Positions 34,281 to 41,572 of a stretch of DNA of 64,000 bases are shown piece by piece. The notes below the pieces were generated by a model. It was not told the DNA's origin. It searched no databases and worked only from the letters and a program-made list of their open reading frames with translations. Origin of the DNA: Micromonospora avicenniae (GTDB taxonomy: Bacteria; Actinomycetota; Actinomycetes; Mycobacteriales; Micromonosporaceae); contig NZ_FTNF01000011.1 of NCBI RefSeq assembly GCF_900156065.1, positions 1 through 64,000 of the forward strand, given 5' to 3'. Position 1 is the stretch's first letter, and each line of letters opens with the position of its first letter. Both the position numbers and the translations under genes were made by a program.

Positions 34281-35149
34281 ACGCGGCCGGCTCCGTCCAG
34301 GCCGGGCTGCTCACCATCCTGCTCGCCGTGGCAGTCGCCCTGCTGGCCGCCGGCTACGGCCGGGGTGTCCACGAGTTGTGGGCGCGTCGGGGGGCCGGGG
34401 AGGTGCTGCCGGGCTGGCGGGTCGTCGCCTTCGGCGGTGGCGTGCTGGTCGTGCTCGCCGCCGACAGCGGTCCGCTGGCCGGGTTGGCGCAGCGGTCCTT
34501 CGCGGGCCACATGACCCAGCACATGGTGCTGCTGCTGGTGGCCGGCCCGCTGCTCGCCGCCGGTGCCGCCGGGTTGCCGCTCAGCCTGGCCTGCCCGGTC
34601 CGGCTGCGCCGACGGCTGGCCCGGCTCCGGTCCGCCCGCGGCACCCGCTGGCTGCGCCGGCCGGTGAACACCGCAGTGGTGGCCGGCGCGGTGCAGACGC
34701 TGGTGCTGTGGGTCTGGCATCTGCCAGCGCCGTACGTCGCGGCGCTGGACCGGCCCGTCGTGCACGCCCTGGAACACGTCTGTTTCGTCGCCGGATCCTG
34801 GCTGCTCTGGGCGCCGATCCTCGGCGTGACCCGGCACCGGCTGCCCGGACCTGTCGCGATGCTGCTGCTGGTCGCAACGATGCTGCCGGCCTCCGCGCTG
34901 GGCGCCGTCCTCACGTTCGCGCCACGGCCGGTCTACCCGCTCCGGGCGCTCGGCCCCGAGCCACTCGCCGACCAGCAGCTCGCCGGCCTGCTCATGTGGG
35001 CGCCGATGGACGTGGCCGTCCTCGTCGCGGCGTTGACGGTGTTCCTGCGCTGGCTGCTGCGGCTGCAGCGGCAACATCCGGACGCAGTGGGTCCGACCGA
35101 GCCGGCCGGGCCCGCGGCCGCAGCCCGAACCGAGGGAGTGCTGCGATGA
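34277..35149 (+). CDS. ctaG: CtaG-type oxidase assembly protein (caa3_CtaG family)
   Basis: A 290-residue protein with about seven helices. 'SFAGHMTQHMVLLLVAGPLLAAG' with its two His is the hallmark of the caa3_CtaG family, and 'VLWVWHLPAPYVAALDRPVVHALEHVCFVAGSWLLWAPI' carries further conserved His residues. It is thought to help insert copper or assemble the oxidase. ATG at 34277 overlaps the previous stop; an ATG nine bases upstream is in frame. Confidence 0.9.
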   Translation: MNAAGSVQAGLLTILLAVAVALLAAGYGRGVHELWARRGAGEVLPGWRVVAFGGGVLVVLAADSGPLAGLAQRSFAGHMTQHMVLLLVAGPLLAAGAAGLPLSLACPVRLRRRLARLRSARGTRWLRRPVNTAVVAGAVQTLVLWVWHLPAPYVAALDRPVVHALEHVCFVAGSWLLWAPILGVTRHRLPGPVAMLLLVATMLPASALGAVLTFAPRPVYPLRALGPEPLADQQLAGLLMWAPMDVAVLVAALTVFLRWLLRLQRQHPDAVGPTEPAGPAAAARTEGVLR

Positions 35150-35535
35150 CCAAACCCCCGCGTGCCCGGTGGCTCGCCCTGCTGGTGCCGGTGGCGGTGC
35201 TCGCCGTCACCTCCTGCGCTCGCGCCGACCGCCCGCCGCCCCCGGAGATCCGTGCCGGTCAACCGGACCGCGGAGCCGCCCTGATCACCCAGTACGGCTG
35301 CGGCTCCTGCCACACCATTCCCGGCATCGACCGCGCCGACGGGCTGGTCGGGCCGCCGCTGACCCGGTTCGGCGCGCGCTCGTACATCGCTGGGGAGCTG
35401 GTGAACAACGCCGACAACCTTCAGCACTGGATCGCCGACCCGCAGGCTGTCGAGCCGGGAACCGCCATGCCGGATCTCGGCGTCACCCCGATCGACGCGC
35501 AGGACATCGCCGCCTATCTCTACACCCTGGACTGA
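35146..35535 (+). CDS. Small c-type cytochrome lipoprotein
   Basis: A 129-residue monohaem cytochrome c. The signal peptide ends in the lipobox VTSC, the haem site is CGSCH ('YGCGSCHTIPG') and the Met ligand lies in 'GTAMPDLG'. The C-terminal 'DAQDIAAYLYTL' is typical of small class I cytochromes. ATG overlaps the ctaG stop. Between an oxidase and a bc complex it is the likely electron shuttle linking them. Confidence 0.9.
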   Translation: MTKPPRARWLALLVPVAVLAVTSCARADRPPPPEIRAGQPDRGAALITQYGCGSCHTIPGIDRADGLVGPPLTRFGARSYIAGELVNNADNLQHWIADPQAVEPGTAMPDLGVTPIDAQDIAAYLYTLD

Positions 35536-35539
35536 CCGG

Positions 35540-36385
35540 ATGCAGCAGCACGCCTCGATCGGTGCGGCGCAACGGCACCGGCCCCGCCGGATCCTCGCCG
35601 TCGGAACGGCTCTGGTGCTCGCCGCCGGGCCGGCGCCGTTGGCCGCCCAGCCCGATCCCGACTCGACACCGACGGCCGCGTCCCCCTCCGCGGCGTCCCC
35701 CTCCGCGGCGTCCGCCTCCGCCGCGCCCGCCTCCGCCGCGCCCGCCGGGCAGCGTGGCGCGGAGCTGTACCGGCAGCACTGCGCGAGCTGCCACGGCGAG
35801 CAGGGCCAGGGCAGTCAACGCGGCCCCTCCCTGGTCGGCGTCGGCCCCGCCTCGGTGGACTTCCAGGTCGGCACCGGCCGGATGCCCATCCCGGACGAGA
35901 TGCCGCAGCCCCGACGCGACGAGCCGGTCTTCTCGGCCGACGAGATCGCCGCGCTGGTCGACCACGTGGCGAGCTTCGGCGGGGGCGGGCCGCAAGTCCC
36001 CCGGGTCGTCCCCGGCGACCTCCCGGCCGGGCGGGAGATCTTCGCCGCCAACTGCGCGCCCTGTCACGGCGCCACCGGCGCGGGCGCGGCACTGACCGAC
36101 GGCCGCGACGCCCCACCCCTGTACGAGGCCTCGGCCGTGCAGATCGCCGAGGCGGTGCGGGTCGGGCCCGGGCTCATGCCGGTGTTTCCCAGCCAGGTGC
36201 TCACCGATCAGCAGGTCGACGACCTCACCACGTACGTGCGGCGGCTGCAGGGCGAGCGGCTGGACCGGGGCGGAAACCCGCTGGGCCGGCTCGGCCCGCT
36301 CGTCGAGGGTCTGGTCGCCTGGATCGCCACCCTCGGGCTGCTCGTCGCGGCGGCCCGCTGGCTGGGCAAAAGGGCGGAGGAATGA
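35540..36385 (+). CDS. qcrC: Dihaem cytochrome c of the bc complex (QcrC-like)
   Basis: A 281-residue protein: signal segment, an Ala/Ser/Pro-rich linker at about 46-67 built from near-perfect short repeats (ASPSA/ASASA/APASA), two haem c sites (CASCH and CAPCH) and a C-terminal membrane helix ('LVEGLVAWIATLGLLVAAARWL'). This is the domain order of actinobacterial QcrC. ATG four bases after the previous stop; overlaps qcrA by 4 bp. It passes electrons from the Rieske protein to the oxidase. Confidence 0.92.
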   Translation: MQQHASIGAAQRHRPRRILAVGTALVLAAGPAPLAAQPDPDSTPTAASPSAASPSAASASAAPASAAPAGQRGAELYRQHCASCHGEQGQGSQRGPSLVGVGPASVDFQVGTGRMPIPDEMPQPRRDEPVFSADEIAALVDHVASFGGGGPQVPRVVPGDLPAGREIFAANCAPCHGATGAGAALTDGRDAPPLYEASAVQIAEAVRVGPGLMPVFPSQVLTDQQVDDLTTYVRRLQGERLDRGGNPLGRLGPLVEGLVAWIATLGLLVAAARWLGKRAEE

Positions 36386-37248
36386 GCAGGCGCCCGCCGG
36401 TGACGCCCGCCCCGCCAGGGGTGAACCGCCGTATCGTGTGCTCCTTCCTGGTCAGCGCCGCCGGCGCGACCGGCTTCGCGGTCACGTACGGCCTCGGTGG
36501 ACAGACACAGTGGGAGGGCGTCTGCCTCGCCGTCGCCTTCGCCGGACTGGCGAGCGGCCTCGCCATCTGGGGAAGGCGACTGGTGCCGACCGGCGGCTAC
36601 GTCGAGGAACACGAGGGGCTCACGCCGCCACTGGGGGAGCAGGCGATGGCCGGCGACGCGCTCGCGGCGCCGGACAGCCCGATCCGTCGTCGCGGCCTGC
36701 TCGGTGCGCTCGCGCTCGCGTTGACCGCGCTCGGCGCCGCGGCCCTGTTCCCGCTCCGCTCGCTGCTGCCGTGGGACCGCACCCGCCCGGTCGAGGCGCT
36801 CAAGGACACCCCGTGGCGACCCGGCGTCCGGCTGGTCACGGCCGACGGTAGACCGCTGCGCCCCGCGGACGTACCCACCGGGACGGTGGTCGCGGTCTTC
36901 CCCGAGGGTGACCTCGATGCGGGGGACGCGCCCGCGTTCGCGGTCCGCCTGCAACCGGAGCGCTTCACCCGTCCTCCCGCCGGCGGTCACCTCGACGGGC
37001 TGGTCGTCCACTCCCTGCTCTGCACCCACGCCGGCTGCCCGGTCCGGCTCTACCTGCACGGGACCGGCCGGGTGCTCTGCCCCTGCCACCAGTCGTCCTT
37101 CGACCTGTTCGCCGGGGCCGAGCCCGTCGCCGGCCCGGCCGCCCGGCCACTGCCCGGTCTGCCGATCGAGGTGGGCCCGGACGGGTTCCTGCGCGCCACC
37201 GCGGACTTCACCGCGCCGCCCGGCGCCGGCTTCTGGAGCCGGCCATGA
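36382..37248 (+). CDS. qcrA: Rieske iron-sulfur protein (QcrA)
   Basis: A 288-residue protein with three N-terminal hydrophobic segments (about 18-38, 46-63 and 104-128), as in actinobacterial QcrA. The [2Fe-2S] ligands are in Cys214-Thr-His-Ala-Gly-Cys219 and Cys233-Pro-Cys-His-Gln-Ser. The C-terminal fold ends 'GPDGFLRATADF'. Both ends overlap neighbours by 4 bp. It takes electrons from quinol at the bc complex. Confidence 0.94.
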   Translation: MSRRPPVTPAPPGVNRRIVCSFLVSAAGATGFAVTYGLGGQTQWEGVCLAVAFAGLASGLAIWGRRLVPTGGYVEEHEGLTPPLGEQAMAGDALAAPDSPIRRRGLLGALALALTALGAAALFPLRSLLPWDRTRPVEALKDTPWRPGVRLVTADGRPLRPADVPTGTVVAVFPEGDLDAGDAPAFAVRLQPERFTRPPAGGHLDGLVVHSLLCTHAGCPVRLYLHGTGRVLCPCHQSSFDLFAGAEPVAGPAARPLPGLPIEVGPDGFLRATADFTAPPGAGFWSRP

Positions 37249-38984
37249 TCCTCGATCGGCTCGCACGCGGGGTCGACGACCGGCTGCGGCTCTCCCCGAT
37301 CACCCGGAAGGCACTCGCGAAGGTCTTTCCGGACCACTGGTCGTTCATGCTCGGCGAGATCGCCCTCTACTCGTTCATCGCTCTGATCCTCACCGGCGTC
37401 TACCTCACCTTCTTCTTCGAGGCCAGCTCCGCCGACCGGGTCTACCACGGCTCGTACGCGCCGCTGGACGGCAGCACCACCTCCGCCGCGTACGCCTCCA
37501 CGGTCCGGTTGAGCTGGGACGTCCGGGCAGGGCTGCTGATCCGGCAGACCCACCACTGGGCTGCCGTGGTCTTCGTCGCCGCGATCGTCGTGCACCTGAT
37601 CCGGATCTTCTTCACCGGCGCGTTCCGCAAGCCCCGGGAGCTCAACTGGCTGGTCGGGGTCACCATGCTGACCCTCGCCCTGGCCAACGGCTTCACCGGC
37701 TACTCGATGCCCGACGACCTGCTCTCCGGCATGGGACTGCGGATCATCGTCTCGGTCGTGGAGTCGATCCCGGTGGTCGGAGCCTGGCTGGCGTTCCTCG
37801 CACTCGGCGGCGAGTTCCCCTCCGACGAGATGATCCCGCGGCTGTTCGTCAGCCACGTGCTGCTGGTACCCGCGGTGCTGGTCGCCCTGATCAGCGTGCA
37901 CCTGGCGATGGTCGTACGGCAGAAGCACAGCCAGTTCCCCGGCCCGGGACGCACCGAGCACAACGTGGTCGGCTCCCGGTTCTGGCCCAGCTACACCCTG
38001 CGGTCACTGGCGCTGTTCGCCTGGGTGGTGGCGGTGCTCTTCGCGCTCGGCGGGCTGGTGCAGATCAACCCGGTCTGGCTCTACGGCCCGTTCTCGCCGG
38101 CCGAGGCCACCTCACCCGCCCAGCCCGACTGGTATGTGACCTGGGGCGACGGCGCGCTTCGGCTCTTCCCCGCGTGGGAGTTGCGCATCGGCGGGTACCT
38201 GGTGCCGTCACCGTTCATTCCCGGCGTGGTGATCGGCGGCGTCACGTTCCTGGCCCTGTACGCCTGGCCGTTCCTCGAACGGCTGCGCACCCGCGACCGC
38301 CGGCAGCACCACCTGCTGGACCGTCCCCGCGACCATCCGGTCCGGATGGGCGTCGGAGTCGCCGCGCTCACCTTCTACGCGGTGCTGGTCGTCGCGGCGG
38401 GCGACGACATCATCGCCCGGCTGCTGCGGGTGTCCGTCTACGACGTGCTCTCGGTGCTGCGCGTCGTGGTGCTCGTCCTGCCGTTGCTCACCGGGACGCT
38501 GGCGTTCCTGCTGGCCAGGGCCCTCAGCCACGGCGACGCCGCCCGCCTCGGCGAGCTGACCCGCGCCGACCTGGCGAAGGCGCGGGACGTGCACCGGCCG
38601 CCCGCCGGTCACCGTGCCCGGAAGACAGCGGAGGTGGACGAGCCGGAGCGGCCGGCCCGGGACCGCCCCGGCGAGCGGATCGAGCTGTGGCCGGAGGGCG
38701 AGGTGTGGCGCTGGCGCTACCGGGACGCCCCGGGTGGGGTCGCGATCCTGGGCAACCGGGCGGCGTCGACCGAGCAGGAGGCGGCCTCCGCCGCCCAACT
38801 CGCCTACCCCGGTGTCGACCGGGTCGTCGTACCGGGCCCGCCGGCCCGGCCGCCGGGCAAGGTCCGTGCCGTGCTGCGCCGCGGGGCCAACGCTGCCATG
38901 GGCGTCTCACTGCTGGTCGCGGCGCTACGGCAGCGGCGGGCACGCCGGAGCGGATCCGACCGGCCCGGCGAGCCGCCGCGCTGA
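37245..38984 (+). CDS. qcrB: Cytochrome b of the bc complex (QcrB) with extra C-terminal domain
   Basis: A 579-residue protein. Haem b His pairs are in 'RQTHHWAAVVFVAAIVVHLIR' and 'SHVLLVPAVLVALISVHLAM'. The quinol-site motif is PDWY ('AQPDWYVTWGDG'). After the last helix (about residue 420) comes a soluble tail; 'IELWPEGEVWRWRYRDAPGGVAILGNRA' through 'AAQLAYPGVDRVVV' resembles a DUF1508/YegP-type strand repeat. ATG overlaps qcrA. It is the last gene of the oxidase/bc operon and converges with the next gene 16 bp away. Confidence 0.93.
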   Translation: MILDRLARGVDDRLRLSPITRKALAKVFPDHWSFMLGEIALYSFIALILTGVYLTFFFEASSADRVYHGSYAPLDGSTTSAAYASTVRLSWDVRAGLLIRQTHHWAAVVFVAAIVVHLIRIFFTGAFRKPRELNWLVGVTMLTLALANGFTGYSMPDDLLSGMGLRIIVSVVESIPVVGAWLAFLALGGEFPSDEMIPRLFVSHVLLVPAVLVALISVHLAMVVRQKHSQFPGPGRTEHNVVGSRFWPSYTLRSLALFAWVVAVLFALGGLVQINPVWLYGPFSPAEATSPAQPDWYVTWGDGALRLFPAWELRIGGYLVPSPFIPGVVIGGVTFLALYAWPFLERLRTRDRRQHHLLDRPRDHPVRMGVGVAALTFYAVLVVAAGDDIIARLLRVSVYDVLSVLRVVVLVLPLLTGTLAFLLARALSHGDAARLGELTRADLAKARDVHRPPAGHRARKTAEVDEPERPARDRPGERIELWPEGEVWRWRYRDAPGGVAILGNRAASTEQEAASAAQLAYPGVDRVVVPGPPARPPGKVRAVLRRGANAAMGVSLLVAALRQRRARRSGSDRPGEPPR

Positions 38985-39000
38985 CCGCCCTCGCCGGTGC

Positions 39001-40617
39001 TCACGCCACCAGCCGCTGCTCGGCGAGCTCGGTGAGGCGTACCGTGCACAGGCCGCCGCGTTCCGCCTTCACCTCGGTCACCGTGAGCTGCGTGCCGGGC
39101 GCGAGGATGAACTCCTCCTCACCGGTGAACGCCGAGAACCGGCGGATGCCGACGGCCCGCGCGGGGGTCACCTCGAACAGCGTCCGCTTGCCGCGGTCGC
39201 CGAGGAACGCCCGAGCCACACCGAGCTTCGCCGTGCAGGACGAGACGCCCCACCACGTCACGGTGCGACCGAGCGGGTACTGGGCCCGCAGGTCCAGCGA
39301 CACCCCGCGCCACAGCGGCTCGCGGCGGACCGGGAGCCGCGACACGGCCGAGAACAGCAGGCGCAGGTACGGCAGGTACGGCACGACCCGGCTGCGGTCC
39401 GGGTCGCGCAGCGCAGCGTTGATCTGCCGGTAGAACGTCGACTCGCACGTGTAGAGGTACAGCGCGGCGACCTCGTCGGCGGACAGACCGTCGACCGCAT
39501 CTCCGGCGCGCTCCTCGCCGAACTGGTACGACTGCGTCACCTGCCAGTCGAGCCCGGGCAGGAGTTTCGCGACCGGGGCGACCGCCTCCCGGAAGTCCAT
39601 CAGCGGGGTGTCGAACACGCCGGTGATCGCCGGTAGGACGAGGCCCTCGTCCTTGACGCTGGCGAGCCGGTCGAGGTAGAGCTTGTGCAGCTCCATGGTG
39701 GAGGCGATGAACGCGCCCATCCGGTCGGCAGTGCCCGCGTCCGCGCCACCGGAATGCGCCACCGCCGCGCTCCAACCCTCGCTGGGCAACCAGTCGACCT
39801 CGTCGGCCCCGAGCGCCCGCAAGGCGTCGTTCACCTCGGCGAAGTGGTCGCCGTCGCAGAAGATGTCGCCCTGCGCCGCCGGGTTGGGGTGGTCGATGTG
39901 CCGCACCTGCACCGCTGGGTACTTCTTCTCGAGGCGGAGCACGATCTTCTTCAGGTTGCGGGCGTGCGCCCCCCACCACGCGAACACCACGCCACGGTCG
40001 GCCTCGTCGGCGTTCTGTTTGGCGCGCAGGATCTCCTCGACGACCTTCTCGACGACCGGCTGCCAGAACGCGGTGTGACTCGCCGTGGCCAGCGCGCCGT
40101 CGCTGCTGGCGGTCAGCGCCGCGTTCAGCAGCAGTACGCCCTGCGTGAGCATCGCCTGGAACCACTCCGGTGGGGGCACCACGTCGTGCTCGCGCAGGAG
40201 GGCCCGGAGGTCGGCGATCGGCGTCTTCTTGGGGATGCCGTGCTTCCACATCGCCGCGGCCTTGATGATGCAGCGGATGCTCACGACCCTGCCGAACTGG
40301 CTGTCCGACCAGTCGTGGAAGGTGTTGTCGAACATCGCGATGCCGGTGGCGCTCTCCGGGCGTGGGTACGGGTTCTGCCCGAAGACGACCACCTTCCACT
40401 TCTCCGGTGGATTGGGCTTGAGCGCCTGGAAGGTCAGTTCCCGAACGGGCACGACGTGCGGGCCGCGGCTCGGACCGATGAAGGTGGCGGCGGCCGGCTG
40501 CGCCTCGATGACCGGTTTCAGCAACGGCAGCCACGGCTCGCCGCCGCCGGTGAACAGCCCGGCGAGGGCGAGCGGGTCGTTCGGGTCGGACGGGGTGGGA
40601 CTGTTGGTGTCGCTCAT
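39001..40617 (-). CDS. UDG-like domain fused to an R-S-ExE ADP-ribosyltransferase domain
   Basis: A 538-residue two-domain protein. Residues ~60-280 follow family-1 uracil-DNA glycosylase: motif A 'FGQNPYPRPESATG' (80-92; Asn82 replaces the catalytic Asp of GQDPYH, Pro85 its His), 'GVLLLNAALT' with pocket Asn165, 'VFAWWGAHA', and motif B 'HPNPAAQG' (His243). Residues ~350-530 follow arginine-type ADP-ribosyltransferases: Arg437 in 'LWRGVS', Ser459-Ser460 in 'WWGVSSCTA' and Glu500-X-Glu502 in 'FTGEEEF'. No signal peptide. It is divergent from a macrodomain gene, the enzyme class that removes ADP-ribose. I infer a DNA-linked ADP-ribosylation effector paired with its eraser. Target, and whether the first domain binds or cuts, are unknown. 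Confidence 0.8.
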   Translation of the reverse strand: MSDTNSPTPSDPNDPLALAGLFTGGGEPWLPLLKPVIEAQPAAATFIGPSRGPHVVPVRELTFQALKPNPPEKWKVVVFGQNPYPRPESATGIAMFDNTFHDWSDSQFGRVVSIRCIIKAAAMWKHGIPKKTPIADLRALLREHDVVPPPEWFQAMLTQGVLLLNAALTASSDGALATASHTAFWQPVVEKVVEEILRAKQNADEADRGVVFAWWGAHARNLKKIVLRLEKKYPAVQVRHIDHPNPAAQGDIFCDGDHFAEVNDALRALGADEVDWLPSEGWSAAVAHSGGADAGTADRMGAFIASTMELHKLYLDRLASVKDEGLVLPAITGVFDTPLMDFREAVAPVAKLLPGLDWQVTQSYQFGEERAGDAVDGLSADEVAALYLYTCESTFYRQINAALRDPDRSRVVPYLPYLRLLFSAVSRLPVRREPLWRGVSLDLRAQYPLGRTVTWWGVSSCTAKLGVARAFLGDRGKRTLFEVTPARAVGIRRFSAFTGEEEFILAPGTQLTVTEVKAERGGLCTVRLTELAEQRLVA

Positions 40618-40676
40618 CGTCGGGCTCCGAGGGGTGGGGGTCGTACCGGCGCGGCACGGATGATCACGGCGCGGGC

Positions 40677-40699
40677 ATTGTGCCGTACGGCACCGACAG
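40677..40699 (-). promoter_or_regulatory. Possible PafBC/RecA-NDp-type promoter of the UDG-ART gene
   Basis: On the minus strand CTGTCGGTGCC is followed after six bases by CACAAT, 59 bp before the start codon. The damage-response (RecA-independent, PafBC) promoter of actinobacteria is remembered as TTGTC(A/G)GTGGC, six bases, TAGGGT. Nine of eleven upstream-element positions agree and the spacing is exact; the downstream hexamer fits poorly. Confidence 0.35.
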
Positions 40700-40766
40700 C
40701 CGACGAGCCCGACGCCCGGGCGGTTCTCGCGGCAGCTGATCGTTCGCCATCCATGCGCCGTCCACT

Positions 40767-40789
40767 GTGTCGGTGGGGGGCGTTATCTT
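40767..40789 (+). promoter_or_regulatory. Possible PafBC/RecA-NDp-type promoter of the macrodomain gene
   Basis: GTGTCGGTGGG, six bases, then TATCTT, 42 bp before the ATG of the macrodomain gene. It shares the core TGTCGGTG and exact spacing with the divergent element at 40677-40699, so both genes may answer to the same DNA-damage signal. Confidence 0.4.
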
Positions 40790-40831
40790 GATCCACGTCG
40801 CTGATCCCCCCGTTCGACCTTGGAGTCCCCC

Positions 40832-41503
40832 ATGCCCCTCGAAACCGGGAAACCGCTGCTCAAGGTGGTCCTGACCGACGTCAACGCGAAGGTGGTGCAA
40901 GCCTGGCAGGCCGCGTTCGCCGACACCCCGGAGGTGGAGATCCACGAGGGTTCGATCCTGACCCGGCGCGTCGACGCCTGGGTCAGCCCGACGAACTCTC
41001 GAGGGCTGATGGACGGCGGGGTCGACGCGGTCATCAAGCGGCACCTCGGGGCGGGCATCCAACTGCGTGTGCAGCGGGCGATCCGTGACCAGTTCGGTGG
41101 GTCGCTGCCGGTGGGCAGTGCGGTGTGCGTGCCGTCCGGGGCGACCAACCCGAAGTTCCTGATCTCGACGCCGACCATGGAGCAGTCGGCGCAGAACGTG
41201 AGCGAGACGTTGAACGTCGCGCTGGCGTGCGCCGCCGCGTTCCAGGCCGTGCATGTGCGGAACGCCGAGAGCCCGGGCAGCATCAGGTCGGTGGCGCTGG
41301 TGGGCCTGGGCGCGGCGACCGGCCGGGTGCCGGCGCGGGTCTGCGCCAACCTGATGTGGACCGGCTACACCCTCTTCAACGACCACCACTTCACCGACTA
41401 CGACGAACTGCGGCAGACGATCCACGCTCAGCTGCACGACATCGACAGCCAGCCGGAGGACGTGCGGGTGCGCATCGAGCCGCCGACCCGCACCCGCGGC
41501 TGA
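40832..41503 (+). CDS. Macrodomain protein (ADP-ribose binder/hydrolase)
   Basis: A 223-residue single-domain protein. 'DAWVSPTNSRGLMDGGVDAVIKRHLG' (48-73) is the macrodomain ADP-ribose loop with Asn55 and the DGGVD turn at 61-65, and 'ALVGLGAATGRVP' (155-167) is the diphosphate-binding loop. 'LPVGSAVCVPSG' and 'FLISTPTM' match a macro subfamily also seen in phages (recalled, not searched). ATG at 40832 with GGAG six bases ahead; an upstream TTG is not needed. Divergent from the UDG-ART gene, it is the natural candidate to reverse or neutralise that enzyme's ADP-ribosylation. A role in sensing ADP-ribose is the alternative. Confidence 0.82.
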   Translation: MPLETGKPLLKVVLTDVNAKVVQAWQAAFADTPEVEIHEGSILTRRVDAWVSPTNSRGLMDGGVDAVIKRHLGAGIQLRVQRAIRDQFGGSLPVGSAVCVPSGATNPKFLISTPTMEQSAQNVSETLNVALACAAAFQAVHVRNAESPGSIRSVALVGLGAATGRVPARVCANLMWTGYTLFNDHHFTDYDELRQTIHAQLHDIDSQPEDVRVRIEPPTRTRG

Positions 41504-41572
41504 CGACGGCGCCGCCACGGTTCGTCGACGCGCCGGGAACGAGCGGCAGGCCCGACCCGGCGCGCCGGACTG

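Noticed and set aside
35680..35760. Short tandem repeats in the qcrC 5' region as a possible CRISPR or mobile repeat
   Set aside because: They are in-frame codon repeats for an Ala/Ser/Pro linker between the signal segment and the haem domains.
36908..39433. An 841-codon frame spanning qcrA, qcrB and part of the UDG-ART gene
   Set aside because: Shadow frame with low-complexity composition crossing three real genes.
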